Source of the DNA: an uncultured Bacillota bacterium
GTDB lineage: Bacteria; Bacillota; Limnochordia; Limnochordales; ZCTH02-B6
Reading direction: 5' to 3'
Assembly: GCA_937916565.1 (NCBI GenBank)
Contig: CALFSR010000079.1
Location: 1-8,338 of the forward strand
DNA: 8,338 bases
The number at the start of each line of letters is the position of its first letter. Within the stretch, counting starts at the first letter, position 1. Under the pieces are notes generated by a model. The model saw only the letters and a program-made list of their open reading frames with translations. It made no database searches and was not told where the DNA came from. This document shows, piece by piece, positions 1-6,535 of this stretch. Made by a program: the position numbers and the translations under genes.

Positions 1-1365
1 GCGCTGGCCCACTCGTGGGAGACGTCGGAGGACGGGCTCGTCTGGACCTTCTACCTGCGGGACGACGTGTACTTCCACTCGGGCCGGAAGTTCACCGCCC
101 ACGACGTGAAGTTCCACTTTGACCGGTGGCAGACGGAATTCCCGACCCGGGCCAAGATCAACGCCTTGGACCGCACGGAGGTCGTGGACGATTACACGGT
201 TCGCTTTTACCTCAAGTATCCCACCCTCGTCTTCTTGAACAACATCAGCCAGAGCGAGTGGGGCTACGGCGGCATCCCCGACTCGGAAGCCGTCAAGCAG
301 TGGGGCGAGGACTACGGCGTCGTGCCTGAGTCCATCTCCGGCACCGGCCCGTACCGGGTCGTGAGCTGGACCCGCGACCAGCAGGTGGTGCTCGAGCGGT
401 ACGACCGGTACACCTGGGGCCCGGCGTTTTACAACAACCAGGGCCCGGCCTACGTGGACCGCATCGTCTACCGGAGCATCCCGGAGGACGCGGCCCGCAG
501 CACCGCGCTGGAGCTCGGGGAGATCGACATCGACATCGCGGTTTCGCCCCGGGACGCGCGGCGGTTTGAGAACATGCGGGGCGTTTCGCTGCTTACGCAA
601 TCCCGGGTGTCGGCCAACCACATCGGCTTCAACCACTGGAAGCCGGTCTTCCAGGATGTGCGGGTGCGGCGGGCGTTCGTGCACGCCATCAACCAGCAGG
701 ACATCGTGGACTTCGTCTGGAACGGCTACGCTGAGCCCGTTTGCGGTTTCTGGCATCCGTCGGTGGACGGGTCCACGCCCTGCGAGGAGATCCGCCCGTT
801 CATGGCCGAGTACAATCCGGCCAAGGCCAACCAGCTGCTGGATGAAGCCGGCTGGCGGCGCAGCGGCAGCGGGATCCGCACCAAGGACGGCCAGCCCCTG
901 CAGGTGACCATGTACGTCTACTCCGAGGTCCAAGAGCAGATCGCCCTGGTGGCCCAGGCGCAGCTGCGGGAAGTCGGCGTCGACGTGCGCATCCGCAGCA
1001 TGGAGTACGCCGCGTGGACCGACGCCCTGGCCAACGCGGAGCACGATATGTACTACGTCGACGGCTCCCACAGCACCGCGGACTTCGCGTACTGGTTCAC
1101 CGAAGCGGCCCTGCCCTATCCCAACGGCACCAAGTGGGTGGATCCGGAAACCGAGCGGCTGTATCAGATCACGCAGCAGACGGTGAATCCGGCGGAGCGG
1201 ACGGCGGCCTTCCAGGCCATCGAGAAGCTATTCATCGAGCAGGCCGTCATGATCCCGATGCCGCATCACAACTGGATCGTGGGCGTGCGCGACCGCGTGC
1301 ACGGGCTCACCTTCCATCCGATTCACGGCGTCTACAAGCTGCTCGACATCTGGGTTGATCGGTAA
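1..1365 (+). CDS. ABC transporter substrate-binding protein, family 5 (peptide/nickel type), 5'-truncated by window edge
   Basis: The reading frame is open from base 1, so the gene starts upstream. 454 residues and the stop are present, and the family is usually 500-550 residues, so the signal peptide and first N-terminal segment are missing. The fragment begins with the family pattern LAxSWExSEDGLxWTFxLRDDVxFHxG (residues 2-28) followed by FTAHDVKFHFDR. SGTGPYRVVSW lies near residues 113-123, and VRRAFVHAINQQDIVDFVW is the conserved helix of the second lobe. Proteins of this family are lipoproteins or secreted proteins that bind peptides, nickel chelates, opines or sugars outside the membrane and deliver them to a DppBC-type permease; both permease genes follow directly. 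The substrate cannot be inferred. A nickel role is tempting because of the downstream urease, but nothing visible separates nickel from peptide binders. Family assignment is secure; specificity is unknown. Confidence 0.95.
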   Translation, partial: ALAHSWETSEDGLVWTFYLRDDVYFHSGRKFTAHDVKFHFDRWQTEFPTRAKINALDRTEVVDDYTVRFYLKYPTLVFLNNISQSEWGYGGIPDSEAVKQWGEDYGVVPESISGTGPYRVVSWTRDQQVVLERYDRYTWGPAFYNNQGPAYVDRIVYRSIPEDAARSTALELGEIDIDIAVSPRDARRFENMRGVSLLTQSRVSANHIGFNHWKPVFQDVRVRRAFVHAINQQDIVDFVWNGYAEPVCGFWHPSVDGSTPCEEIRPFMAEYNPAKANQLLDEAGWRRSGSGIRTKDGQPLQVTMYVYSEVQEQIALVAQAQLREVGVDVRIRSMEYAAWTDALANAEHDMYYVDGSHSTADFAYWFTEAALPYPNGTKWVDPETERLYQITQQTVNPAERTAAFQAIEKLFIEQAVMIPMPHHNWIVGVRDRVHGLTFHPIHGVYKLLDIWVDR

Positions 1366-1369
1366 AGGC

Positions 1370-1409
1370 GGGTGCGGCCGGCGCGGACCGTAGCCCGCCG
1401 GCCGCATCC
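1370..1409 (+). promoter_or_regulatory. Intercistronic hairpin between the binding-protein and permease genes
   Basis: Bases 1370-1383 pair with 1396-1409. An 11-bp perfect GC-rich stem (1373-1383 with 1396-1406) is extended by one G-T and two G-C pairs, around a 12-base loop. It starts five bases after the binding-protein stop codon, and no T-run follows, so it is not a classical intrinsic terminator. In many ABC operons a hairpin at this place stabilises the binding-protein message and lowers permease expression; that role is inferred here. Confidence 0.6.
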
Positions 1410-1417
1410 AGCCCTTT

Positions 1418-1425
1418 GGTGGTGA
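1418..1425 (+). promoter_or_regulatory. Ribosome binding site supporting a TTG start for the dppB-type gene
   Basis: GGTGGTGA differs by one base from the ideal GGAGGTGA and ends seven bases before the TTG at 1433. It supports the rare TTG start, as does the family-typical N-terminus MLRYIVQRL that this start gives. Confidence 0.6.
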
Positions 1426-1432
1426 CGTTCTC

Positions 1433-2374
1433 TTGCTCCGGTACATCGTGCAGAGGCTTTTTGCCGCGGTGCCGGTGCTCCTGGGCGTCTCGATCTTGGT
1501 GTTCCTGATGATTCACCTGATCCCGGGAGACCCGGCCCGCCAGATCGCCGGCATGGACGCCCGGCCCGAAGAAGTGGAGCGTATCCGGGACGAGCTCGGG
1601 CTCAACGACCCGCTGCCCGTGCAGTACGTCCGCTACTTGGGCGACCTTCTCAAGGGCGACTTCGGGCGCTCCATGCATAGCCGGCGACCGGTGATCGAAG
1701 ACGTCAAGGAGCGGTTTCCGGTGACCCTGCAGCTGGCCGTCGCCAGCACCCTTGTCGCCACTCTAATCGGCGTAACCGCAGGCGTCATCTCCGCCGTCTA
1801 CAAATACAAGCTTGTCGACCACCTGGTCATGATCGGGGCGCTCATGGGCATCTCCATGCCGGTGTTCGTCATCGGCCTGCTGGGGATGTGGCTGTTCGCC
1901 CTGCATTTGCGTTGGCTGCCTTCGGGAGGCGTCGGCGGGCCGTGGTACACCTGGGACGGGCTCAAGTACATGATCCTGCCCGCCCTGACCCTGGCGGGGA
2001 CTTCCATCGGCATCATCGCCCGGCTCACGCGCTCGTCCATGCTCGAGGCGCTGCGGCAGGACTACGTCAAGACGGCCCGCGCCAAAGGGTTGTCCGAGCT
2101 GGCGGTGGTCGTCAAGCATGCCCTGCGCAACTCGCTCCTGCCGGTCGTCACGTATTTGGGTCTTGAGTTCGGGTTTCTTCTGGGCGGCGCGGTCGTCACG
2201 GAAACCATCTTCTCCTTGCCCGGCCTGGGCCGGTACCTTCTTTCGGCCATCTCCGCCCGGGATTACCCGATTATCCAGGCGTGCATTCTCTTGGGCGCGC
2301 TGTTTTTCGTCCTGGTGAATTTGGTGGTGGATGTGCTCTACTCGTTTCTCGATCCGCGCATCCGCTACGGCTAG
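1433..2374 (+). CDS. dppB: ABC transporter permease, DppB/OppB family
   Basis: A 313-residue integral membrane protein, the normal length for the family, that forms half of the membrane channel of a peptide/nickel-type importer. The N-terminus MLRYIVQRL with a first membrane segment at about 9-30 ends in the conserved LIPGDPA (29-35). GDFGRS (75-80) is also typical of the family. Further hydrophobic segments lie at about 101-121, 134-156, 178-198, 238-257 and 281-303. The cytoplasmic EAA loop that docks on the ATPase is at about 210-237 (DYVKTARAKGLSE ... LLP), followed by the hallmark ETIFSLPGLGR (257-267). The C-terminus DPRIRYG is also characteristic. It uses a TTG start with a fair ribosome binding site. 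It lies between its binding protein and the second permease and is separated from the latter by 30 bases, so co-transcription is likely. The symbol denotes the family only; the transported substrate is unknown. Confidence 0.93.
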   Translation: MLRYIVQRLFAAVPVLLGVSILVFLMIHLIPGDPARQIAGMDARPEEVERIRDELGLNDPLPVQYVRYLGDLLKGDFGRSMHSRRPVIEDVKERFPVTLQLAVASTLVATLIGVTAGVISAVYKYKLVDHLVMIGALMGISMPVFVIGLLGMWLFALHLRWLPSGGVGGPWYTWDGLKYMILPALTLAGTSIGIIARLTRSSMLEALRQDYVKTARAKGLSELAVVVKHALRNSLLPVVTYLGLEFGFLLGGAVVTETIFSLPGLGRYLLSAISARDYPIIQACILLGALFFVLVNLVVDVLYSFLDPRIRYG

Positions 2375-2404
2375 ACTTGTCGGGTTCAAGGGTGGGCAGT
2401 CGGG

Positions 2405-3292
2405 ATGAAGACTCAGGAAGTTCCGGGAACCGAACCGAAGGCGCTGCGGGACGAGCGCCCGGTCCTGGATTTCTTGCGCCGGTTCATCCGGCACCGGACC
2501 GCGGCCGCGGGTGCCGTCATCATTATCGCTTTTACGCTTATCGCAGTCTTCGCACCCTACATCGCGCCGCACGACCCCTTCAGCCTCAATTTCCGCCACC
2601 GTTTGGAGGGCCCTTCCCGCGACTTTTGGCTGGGCACCGATGAGCTGGGGCGGGACATCCTGAGCCGCATCATCTACGGCAGCCGGATATCGATGACGGT
2701 CGGCGTCGTTGCGGTGGCCATCGGCTTGCTCGTCGGCGGCCTTTTGGGAGCCGTCGCGGGCTTTTTCCGGCCGCTGGACAATGTCATCATGCGCTTCGTC
2801 GACATCATGCTGGCCTTTCCCAGCATCCTGCTGGCCATCGCGGTCGTCAGCATCCTCGGGCCCGGCTTAGTCAACCTGATGATCGCCGTCGGGATCCGAT
2901 CGGTGCCGTCCTTCGCCCGCATGGTCCGGGGCATGGTGCTCCAAGTCAGCCAGCTCGAGTTTACCGTGGCCGCCCGGGCCATCGGCGCGACGGAGGCCCG
3001 CATCCTGTTCCGCACGGTGCTGCCCAATTGCTTGGCCCCGGTGCTGGTGTTTGCCACCTTGGAGATGGCCAAGGCGATTCTCTTGGGCTCTATCTTGAGC
3101 TTCGTGGGACTTGGGCCCGAGCCGCCGACGCCCGAATGGGGCAAGATGGTGGCCGACGCCCGGGCGGTGCTGCGGGACGCGCCGCACGTGGCGCTGTTCC
3201 CCGGCTTTGCCATTCTCCTGACGGTGCTCGGTTTCAACCTGCTCGGCGACGGGCTGCGGGACACCCTGGATCCCCGGCTGCGGCAGTACTGA
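2405..3292 (+). CDS. dppC: ABC transporter permease, DppC/OppC family
   Basis: A 295-residue membrane protein, normal for the family, and the partner of the DppB-type permease. The cytoplasmic N-terminal stretch (1-32) leads into a first membrane segment at about 33-53. The family signature GTDELGRDILSRIIYGSR is at 77-94. The core membrane segments are at about 98-120, 139-163, 213-233 and 262-284. The EAA loop for ATPase contact is at 185-208 (EFTVAARAIGATE ... LP). LSFVGLGPEPPTPEWG (231-246) and the C-terminal GDGLRDTLDPRLR (281-293) are strong family hallmarks. The ATG start is preceded by AAGGGTGG nine bases upstream. No ATPase gene (dppD/dppF) follows; the next gene is an M20 hydrolase, so the ATPases must be encoded upstream of the window or elsewhere. 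Substrate unknown. Confidence 0.94.
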   Translation: MKTQEVPGTEPKALRDERPVLDFLRRFIRHRTAAAGAVIIIAFTLIAVFAPYIAPHDPFSLNFRHRLEGPSRDFWLGTDELGRDILSRIIYGSRISMTVGVVAVAIGLLVGGLLGAVAGFFRPLDNVIMRFVDIMLAFPSILLAIAVVSILGPGLVNLMIAVGIRSVPSFARMVRGMVLQVSQLEFTVAARAIGATEARILFRTVLPNCLAPVLVFATLEMAKAILLGSILSFVGLGPEPPTPEWGKMVADARAVLRDAPHVALFPGFAILLTVLGFNLLGDGLRDTLDPRLRQY

Positions 3293-3313
3293 GCCGGTCG
3301 CAGGCGCGGCTCG

Positions 3314-3346
3314 GCCGGCGTGACCGCCTTCGCGGCTTTCGCCGGC
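3314..3346 (+). promoter_or_regulatory. GC-rich inverted repeat downstream of the dppC-type gene
   Basis: GCCGGCG at 3314-3320 pairs with CGCCGGC at 3340-3346 around a 19-base loop, inside which CCG (3324-3326) and CGG (3333-3335) can also pair. A second short stem, GACCC/GGGTC, lies at 3375-3387. No T-run follows either one. In such GC-rich DNA short stems arise easily, so this may be no more than weak structure in the 116-base gap before the M20 gene. I see no convincing promoter there. Confidence 0.3.
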
Positions 3347-3405
3347 GGGCGCGGCGAGAGTTCACTAGATAAGGGACCCGGGGGGTCTGTCCCGCCGGGA
3401 AGGGC

Positions 3406-3411
3406 GAGGTG
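3406..3411 (+). promoter_or_regulatory. Candidate ribosome binding site pointing to a start at 3421 for the M20 gene
   Basis: GAGGTG matches the anti-Shine-Dalgarno sequence over six bases and lies nine bases before the in-frame GTG at 3421. It overlaps the upstream GTG at 3409, whose own candidate site (GGAAGGG, 3398-3404) is only four bases away. The protein may therefore start four residues later than drawn. Confidence 0.45.
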
Positions 3412-4674
3412 TTTCCTCAAGTGGCAAGTTGGGAGCGGCAACTGCTGGATACGGTGCTGGCCCGGCGGGCGGAAGCGGTCGAGCTGTGCCGGGGCCTGGT
3501 CGGGGTGCCCAGCGAGAACCCGCCGGGGGACACGACCGCCATCGCGGACTTCGTGGCTAACCTGTTTCGCGAGCGCGGCATCAGCTTTGAGATCATCGCC
3601 CCGCAGCCGCATATGCCCAACGTCGTCGCGACGTTGGAGGGGCGGGCTTCGGGCCGGCACCTGGTGTTCAACGGCCATCTGGACACGTTCCCCGTCGGCG
3701 ACAAGGGCCAGTGGAGCGTAAATCCTTTCGGAGAAGTCCGGGACGGGCGCGTCTACGGCCGCGGCGCGGCCGACATGAAAGGCGGCGTTACCGCGTCCCT
3801 GATGGCGTTTTTCCTTTTGGCCGAGCACCGGGATAAGTGGTGCGGCCGCGCCAGCATCACGCTGGTTTCCGACGAGGAAACCGGCGGACGGTGGGGGACC
3901 GAGTACCTGCTCACGCATTACCCCCGGCTCCGGGGCGACGCGGTACTCAACGGCGAGCCGTCGTCGCCGGGCATCTGCTTCTTTGGGGAGAAAGGGCAGC
4001 ATTGGTACAAGTTCCGGGTGCGGACCAAGGGCGGCCACAGCGCTTACGCGTACCAGCGGCAAAGCGCGATCGACGTTTTGCTCGAGCTGGCCCGGGCCTT
4101 AAAGGAGTTTGAAGAGCTGCCCATCACGGCGCCGCCCGGCGTCGTCGCGGCCATGGAGCAGGCGCAGGAGGCCTACGACGCCGCCCGCACGCCCGGCGCC
4201 GCCGAAGCCGTGCTCCGCACGTCGTGCAACGTCGGCATCATCCGGGGCGGGACAAAGGTCAACATGTTGGCGGAGGACGCGGAAGCGGAGGTGGACTTCC
4301 GGCTGCCGCCGGGCGTCGACCCGATCGTCCTGCACGAGTTTTTGGACATGGTCATGGCCCGGTTTCCCAACGTGGAGATGACCCTCATCAAAGAGACGCC
4401 CGGTACGCTGTCGCATATCGACAACCCGATTCTCCAGTGCGTCCGGTCCGCCGCCGAGGACGTGACGGGAGGGCCGGTGTATCCGGCGGTGAGCCTGGGC
4501 GGGACCGACATCCGCTTCTGGCGGCTCCACGGGGTCGATTCGGCGGTGTACGGTCCGACGCACCAAAACATGGGGTCGCCCGACGAGTACATCACCATCG
4601 ACGACCTGATGAAGGCCTGTGCCGTTCATACGCTAGCCTCGTTCCGCTACCTCCAGCAAGGCAAAGACCCGTAG
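3409..4674 (+). CDS. M20 family metallo-hydrolase (ArgE/DapE type amidohydrolase or peptidase)
   Basis: 421 residues, a usual length. M20 enzymes are cytoplasmic di-zinc hydrolases that cleave N-acyl amino acids, dipeptides or related amides. Visible elements in order are VPSENPPG (33-40); GHLDTFPVGD (89-98) with metal ligand His90 and catalytic-site Asp92; GRGAADMKGG (117-126) with bridging ligand Asp122; SDEETGG (154-160) with general base Glu156 and ligand Glu157; NGEPS (181-185) with Glu183 in the third-ligand position; and GGHSA (208-212), the dimerisation-domain histidine. The C-terminal motif is unusual. It reads YGPTHQNMGSPDEYI (381-395), where the family normally has H-x-P-D-E: the ligand position is Gly389 and the nearest histidine is His385. 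It is not of the HyuC/AllC type. Its place behind a peptide-type transporter suggests it processes an imported peptide or acylated compound (inference). The start may be the GTG at 3421. The reaction is not determined, so no symbol is given. Confidence 0.92.
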   Translation: MFPQVASWERQLLDTVLARRAEAVELCRGLVGVPSENPPGDTTAIADFVANLFRERGISFEIIAPQPHMPNVVATLEGRASGRHLVFNGHLDTFPVGDKGQWSVNPFGEVRDGRVYGRGAADMKGGVTASLMAFFLLAEHRDKWCGRASITLVSDEETGGRWGTEYLLTHYPRLRGDAVLNGEPSSPGICFFGEKGQHWYKFRVRTKGGHSAYAYQRQSAIDVLLELARALKEFEELPITAPPGVVAAMEQAQEAYDAARTPGAAEAVLRTSCNVGIIRGGTKVNMLAEDAEAEVDFRLPPGVDPIVLHEFLDMVMARFPNVEMTLIKETPGTLSHIDNPILQCVRSAAEDVTGGPVYPAVSLGGTDIRFWRLHGVDSAVYGPTHQNMGSPDEYITIDDLMKACAVHTLASFRYLQQGKDP

Positions 4675-4699
4675 CGGCAAGCACCAGGGCCTAAAGGTC

Positions 4700-4728
4700 G
4701 GCGGCGCCGGCCCACGGGCCGCGCTGCC
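4700..4728 (+). promoter_or_regulatory. Hairpin between the M20 and dehydrogenase genes
   Basis: CGGCC (4708-4712) pairs with GGCCG (4717-4721) over a four-base CACG loop. Skipping bulged C4707, the stem continues for seven more pairs, one of them G-T, out to 4700 and 4728. There is no T-run afterwards. It lies in the longest gap between complete genes (4675-4813) and could act as mRNA structure or a factor-assisted stop. Function is inferred only from position. Confidence 0.4.
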
Positions 4729-4809
4729 CGGACGGTGGCGCCAAAACGACTGTCGAGGCATGAGGACACGGGAGGGATGAGCCACGGGAGGCTCGCCGTC
4801 GCACCTGCC

Positions 4810-4813
4810 GGAG
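4810..4813 (+). promoter_or_regulatory. Ribosome binding site favouring GTG 4820 as the dehydrogenase start
   Basis: GGAG directly abuts the ATG at 4814, which leaves no spacing for that start, but it lies six bases before the in-frame GTG at 4820. Initiation at 4820, two codons downstream, therefore looks better. Confidence 0.4.
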
Positions 4814-5812
4814 ATGGCCGTGGCGGCGGTTCAGCCGAGGCGGCGGCGCATCGCCGTTGTCGACGGGCTGGCGGGCGACCACGAGCTCTTGGCGCCTCTG
4901 GCAGAGAGGTTTGAACTCATCTTCCACGACGGCGTGCCCCGGGACGAGGACGAACTCGTCCGGCGCGCCCGGGGCGCGGACGTGGTGCTGACGCAGGCGC
5001 TAAAGGCGCGGTTTACCGCCGGCGTGCTCGAGCAATTGGCGGGTACGCAGCTGCTTGTGACCCGCAACGCGGGCTACGACAACATCGACGTCGCGGCGGC
5101 TACCGCGTGCGGGATCTGCGTGGCCCATGTGCCGGGCGGTTCAGCTCCGGCCGTGGCCGAGCTGGCGTTTGCGGGTCTTTTGATGCTCCTTCGCCATCTT
5201 GGACGGGCGGACCGGGAAATGCGGCGGGGGGTTTACGACCACGCCCCGTATTTTGGTGCGGAACTCTACGGCAAGACCATGGGGATCATCGGCTTTGGAC
5301 GCATCGGCCAGCACGCCGCCCGCATCGCCCGGGGCTTCGGCATGCGGGTGCTGGCCTGGGCCCGCCGCTCCCACGGGGAGGAGGCCCGCGCCCTGGGAGT
5401 GACCGAGGTTTCCTTGGACGAACTGCTCGCGGAAGCCCACGTGGTCAGCTTGCACGTGGCTTTGACGCCGGAAACCGAGAACTTGCTCGATGCCCGCAGG
5501 CTTCAACGCATGCGCCCGGGGGCCGTGCTGATCAACACGGCCCGGGGAGCGCTCGTGGATGAAGACGCCTTGTACCGGGGGCTGGTTTCGGGGCGGCTCG
5601 GCGGCGCGGTCCTCGACGTGTTTGCGGAGGAGCCCCCGCCTTTGGACCATCCCCTGCTTTCGCTCGACAACGTCGTCGTCACGCCGCACATCGGCTGGTA
5701 TACCCGGGAGACGCTGCTAAGGCAAGTGGAGGAGATTGGCCGCATCATCGACGGCTTTTACGCCGGCCGGCCGCGTCACATCGTCAACCCGCAAGCGATC
5801 GGACGGCGCTGA
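4814..5812 (+). CDS. D-2-hydroxyacid dehydrogenase (NAD(P)-dependent)
   Basis: 332 residues, a usual length for the family, which reversibly reduces 2-keto acids such as glyoxylate, hydroxypyruvate or bulkier keto acids to D-2-hydroxy acids in the cytoplasm. The catalytic domain includes NAGYDNIDV (85-93) and the VAELAF helix (114-119). The Rossmann domain starts at GKTMGIIGFGRIGQ (153-166), with GxGxxG at 160-165. Catalytic residues are visible: Arg244 in NTARGALVDE, Glu273 in FAEEP and His292 in TPHIGW. At the end of the second Rossmann strand the usual NAD-binding Asp is replaced (VLAWARRS, 179-186), and the Arg-Arg-Ser suggests NADP(H) preference. In-frame upstream sequence stops at 4778-4780, so the start is the ATG at 4814 or, better supported by spacing, the GTG at 4820. 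It lies 21 bases before the urease genes and is probably co-transcribed with them. The substrate is unknown; glyoxylate or hydroxypyruvate are candidates only. Confidence 0.93.
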   Translation: MAVAAVQPRRRRIAVVDGLAGDHELLAPLAERFELIFHDGVPRDEDELVRRARGADVVLTQALKARFTAGVLEQLAGTQLLVTRNAGYDNIDVAAATACGICVAHVPGGSAPAVAELAFAGLLMLLRHLGRADREMRRGVYDHAPYFGAELYGKTMGIIGFGRIGQHAARIARGFGMRVLAWARRSHGEEARALGVTEVSLDELLAEAHVVSLHVALTPETENLLDARRLQRMRPGAVLINTARGALVDEDALYRGLVSGRLGGAVLDVFAEEPPPLDHPLLSLDNVVVTPHIGWYTRETLLRQVEEIGRIIDGFYAGRPRHIVNPQAIGRR

Positions 5813-5817
5813 GGGCT

Positions 5818-5824
5818 GGGAGGG
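5818..5824 (+). promoter_or_regulatory. Ribosome binding site for the ureAB fusion (GTG start)
   Basis: GGGAGGG lies nine bases before the GTG at 5834. It fixes that start together with the family-typical N-terminus HLSPKEIER. Confidence 0.6.
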
Positions 5825-5833
5825 ATCACGCGG

Positions 5834-6535
5834 GTGCACTTGTCACCGAAAGAAATCGAGCGGGTCTGGCTCTTTGCTTTGGCGGAGCTCGCCCGCAAGC
5901 GCCGGGCAAAGGGGATAAAGCTCAACTACCCCGAAGCGCTGGCGCTCATCTGCGACGAAGTGATGGAGGCGGCCCGGGAAGGTTGCACGCTGGAGCAGGC
6001 CGTCGCCCGAGGCTGCCAGGTGTTGAGCGCTGCCGACGTGATGGAGGGGGTGCCGGACCTCTTGACCCGCGTGCAGCTGGAGGCCGTGTTCACCGACGGT
6101 ACGCGCCTTGTCACCTTGCACCAGCCGATCCGGCCCGCTGCCGGGGCCGCCGCCGGCGGCTCGGCGGCCGAGGCCGGGAGGGGCGGCGAGCCCGCCCGGG
6201 CAGCCGTCGGGGAAGTGCGCGTCGCCGAGGAGCCCATCGTCCTCAACGCGGGCAAGCCCCGCCGGGCGTTGCGCATCCGGAACGATTCCCCGTATCCGAT
6301 CTGGATCGGCTCCCACTTTCCGCTCGAGCGGGTCAACCCGCGCCTTGAGTTCGACCGGGAGCAGGCGCACGGCTGGCGGCTCGCGGCGCCGGCCGGGGAA
6401 GTGGTGATGGTGCCGCCCGGGTCCGACGTGACGGTGGACATCGTCCCACGGGGGCCGCTTCCTGAGGACGCCGCGCCCGGCGGGGCGCCCGGCGGCAAGG
6501 GGCTAATCGCCGAGGAAGGGGAGGAGCGCCCGTGA
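5834..6535 (+). CDS. ureAB: Urease gamma-beta fusion subunit (UreA-UreB), divergent beta domain
   Basis: 233 residues. Residues 1-100 are a normal urease gamma domain: HLSPKEIERVWLFALAELAR, RAKGIKLNYPEALALICDE, DVMEGVPDLL, and RLVTLHQPI at the end. An Ala/Gly-rich linker (about 101-125) joins it to a beta domain that starts with GEVRVAEEPIVLNAGKPRR (126-144) and continues with RNDSPYPIWIGSHF and VNPRLEFDREQAHGWRLAAPAG. Gamma-beta fusions are known, for example Helicobacter UreA, and the length is similar. The beta domain is atypical in two ways. The usual SHFHFFEVN reads SHFPLERVN, and after VDIVP (201-205) the expected GG-R---GFNGLV segment is absent, replaced by a Pro/Gly/Glu-rich tail. The protein should pack against UreC as a structural part of the cytoplasmic nickel enzyme. 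The stop codon overlaps the ureC start, which indicates translational coupling. Confidence 0.93.
   Translation: MHLSPKEIERVWLFALAELARKRRAKGIKLNYPEALALICDEVMEAAREGCTLEQAVARGCQVLSAADVMEGVPDLLTRVQLEAVFTDGTRLVTLHQPIRPAAGAAAGGSAAEAGRGGEPARAAVGEVRVAEEPIVLNAGKPRRALRIRNDSPYPIWIGSHFPLERVNPRLEFDREQAHGWRLAAPAGEVVMVPPGSDVTVDIVPRGPLPEDAAPGGAPGGKGLIAEEGEERP
6518..6526 (+). promoter_or_regulatory. Ribosome binding site for ureC inside the end of ureAB
   Basis: GGGGAGGAG ends five bases before the GTG at 6532. This GTG shares four bases (GTGA) with the ureAB stop codon and gives a family-typical N-terminus. Confidence 0.65.

Noticed and set aside
1763..2599. Minus-strand open frame (278 codons) opposite the permease genes
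   Set aside because: It is rich in Arg, Gln, Asp and Gly with no family resemblance, and the + strand there encodes well-conserved permeases.
3361..3372. TAGATA near 3366 as a -10 box for the M20 gene
   Set aside because: Only three of six positions fit and there is no -35 element at the right distance.
2674..4062. Long open frame on the minus strand (462 codons) opposite the dppC and M20 genes
   Set aside because: It spans two clearly conserved + strand genes and their gap and shows no recognisable domain. Long antisense frames are expected in GC-rich coding DNA.
4777..4917. Small + strand frame starting ATG 4777 (MSHGRLAVAP...) just upstream of the dehydrogenase
   Set aside because: GGGAGGG runs straight into the ATG without spacing, the product is low-complexity, and it mostly overlaps the dehydrogenase coding sequence in another frame.
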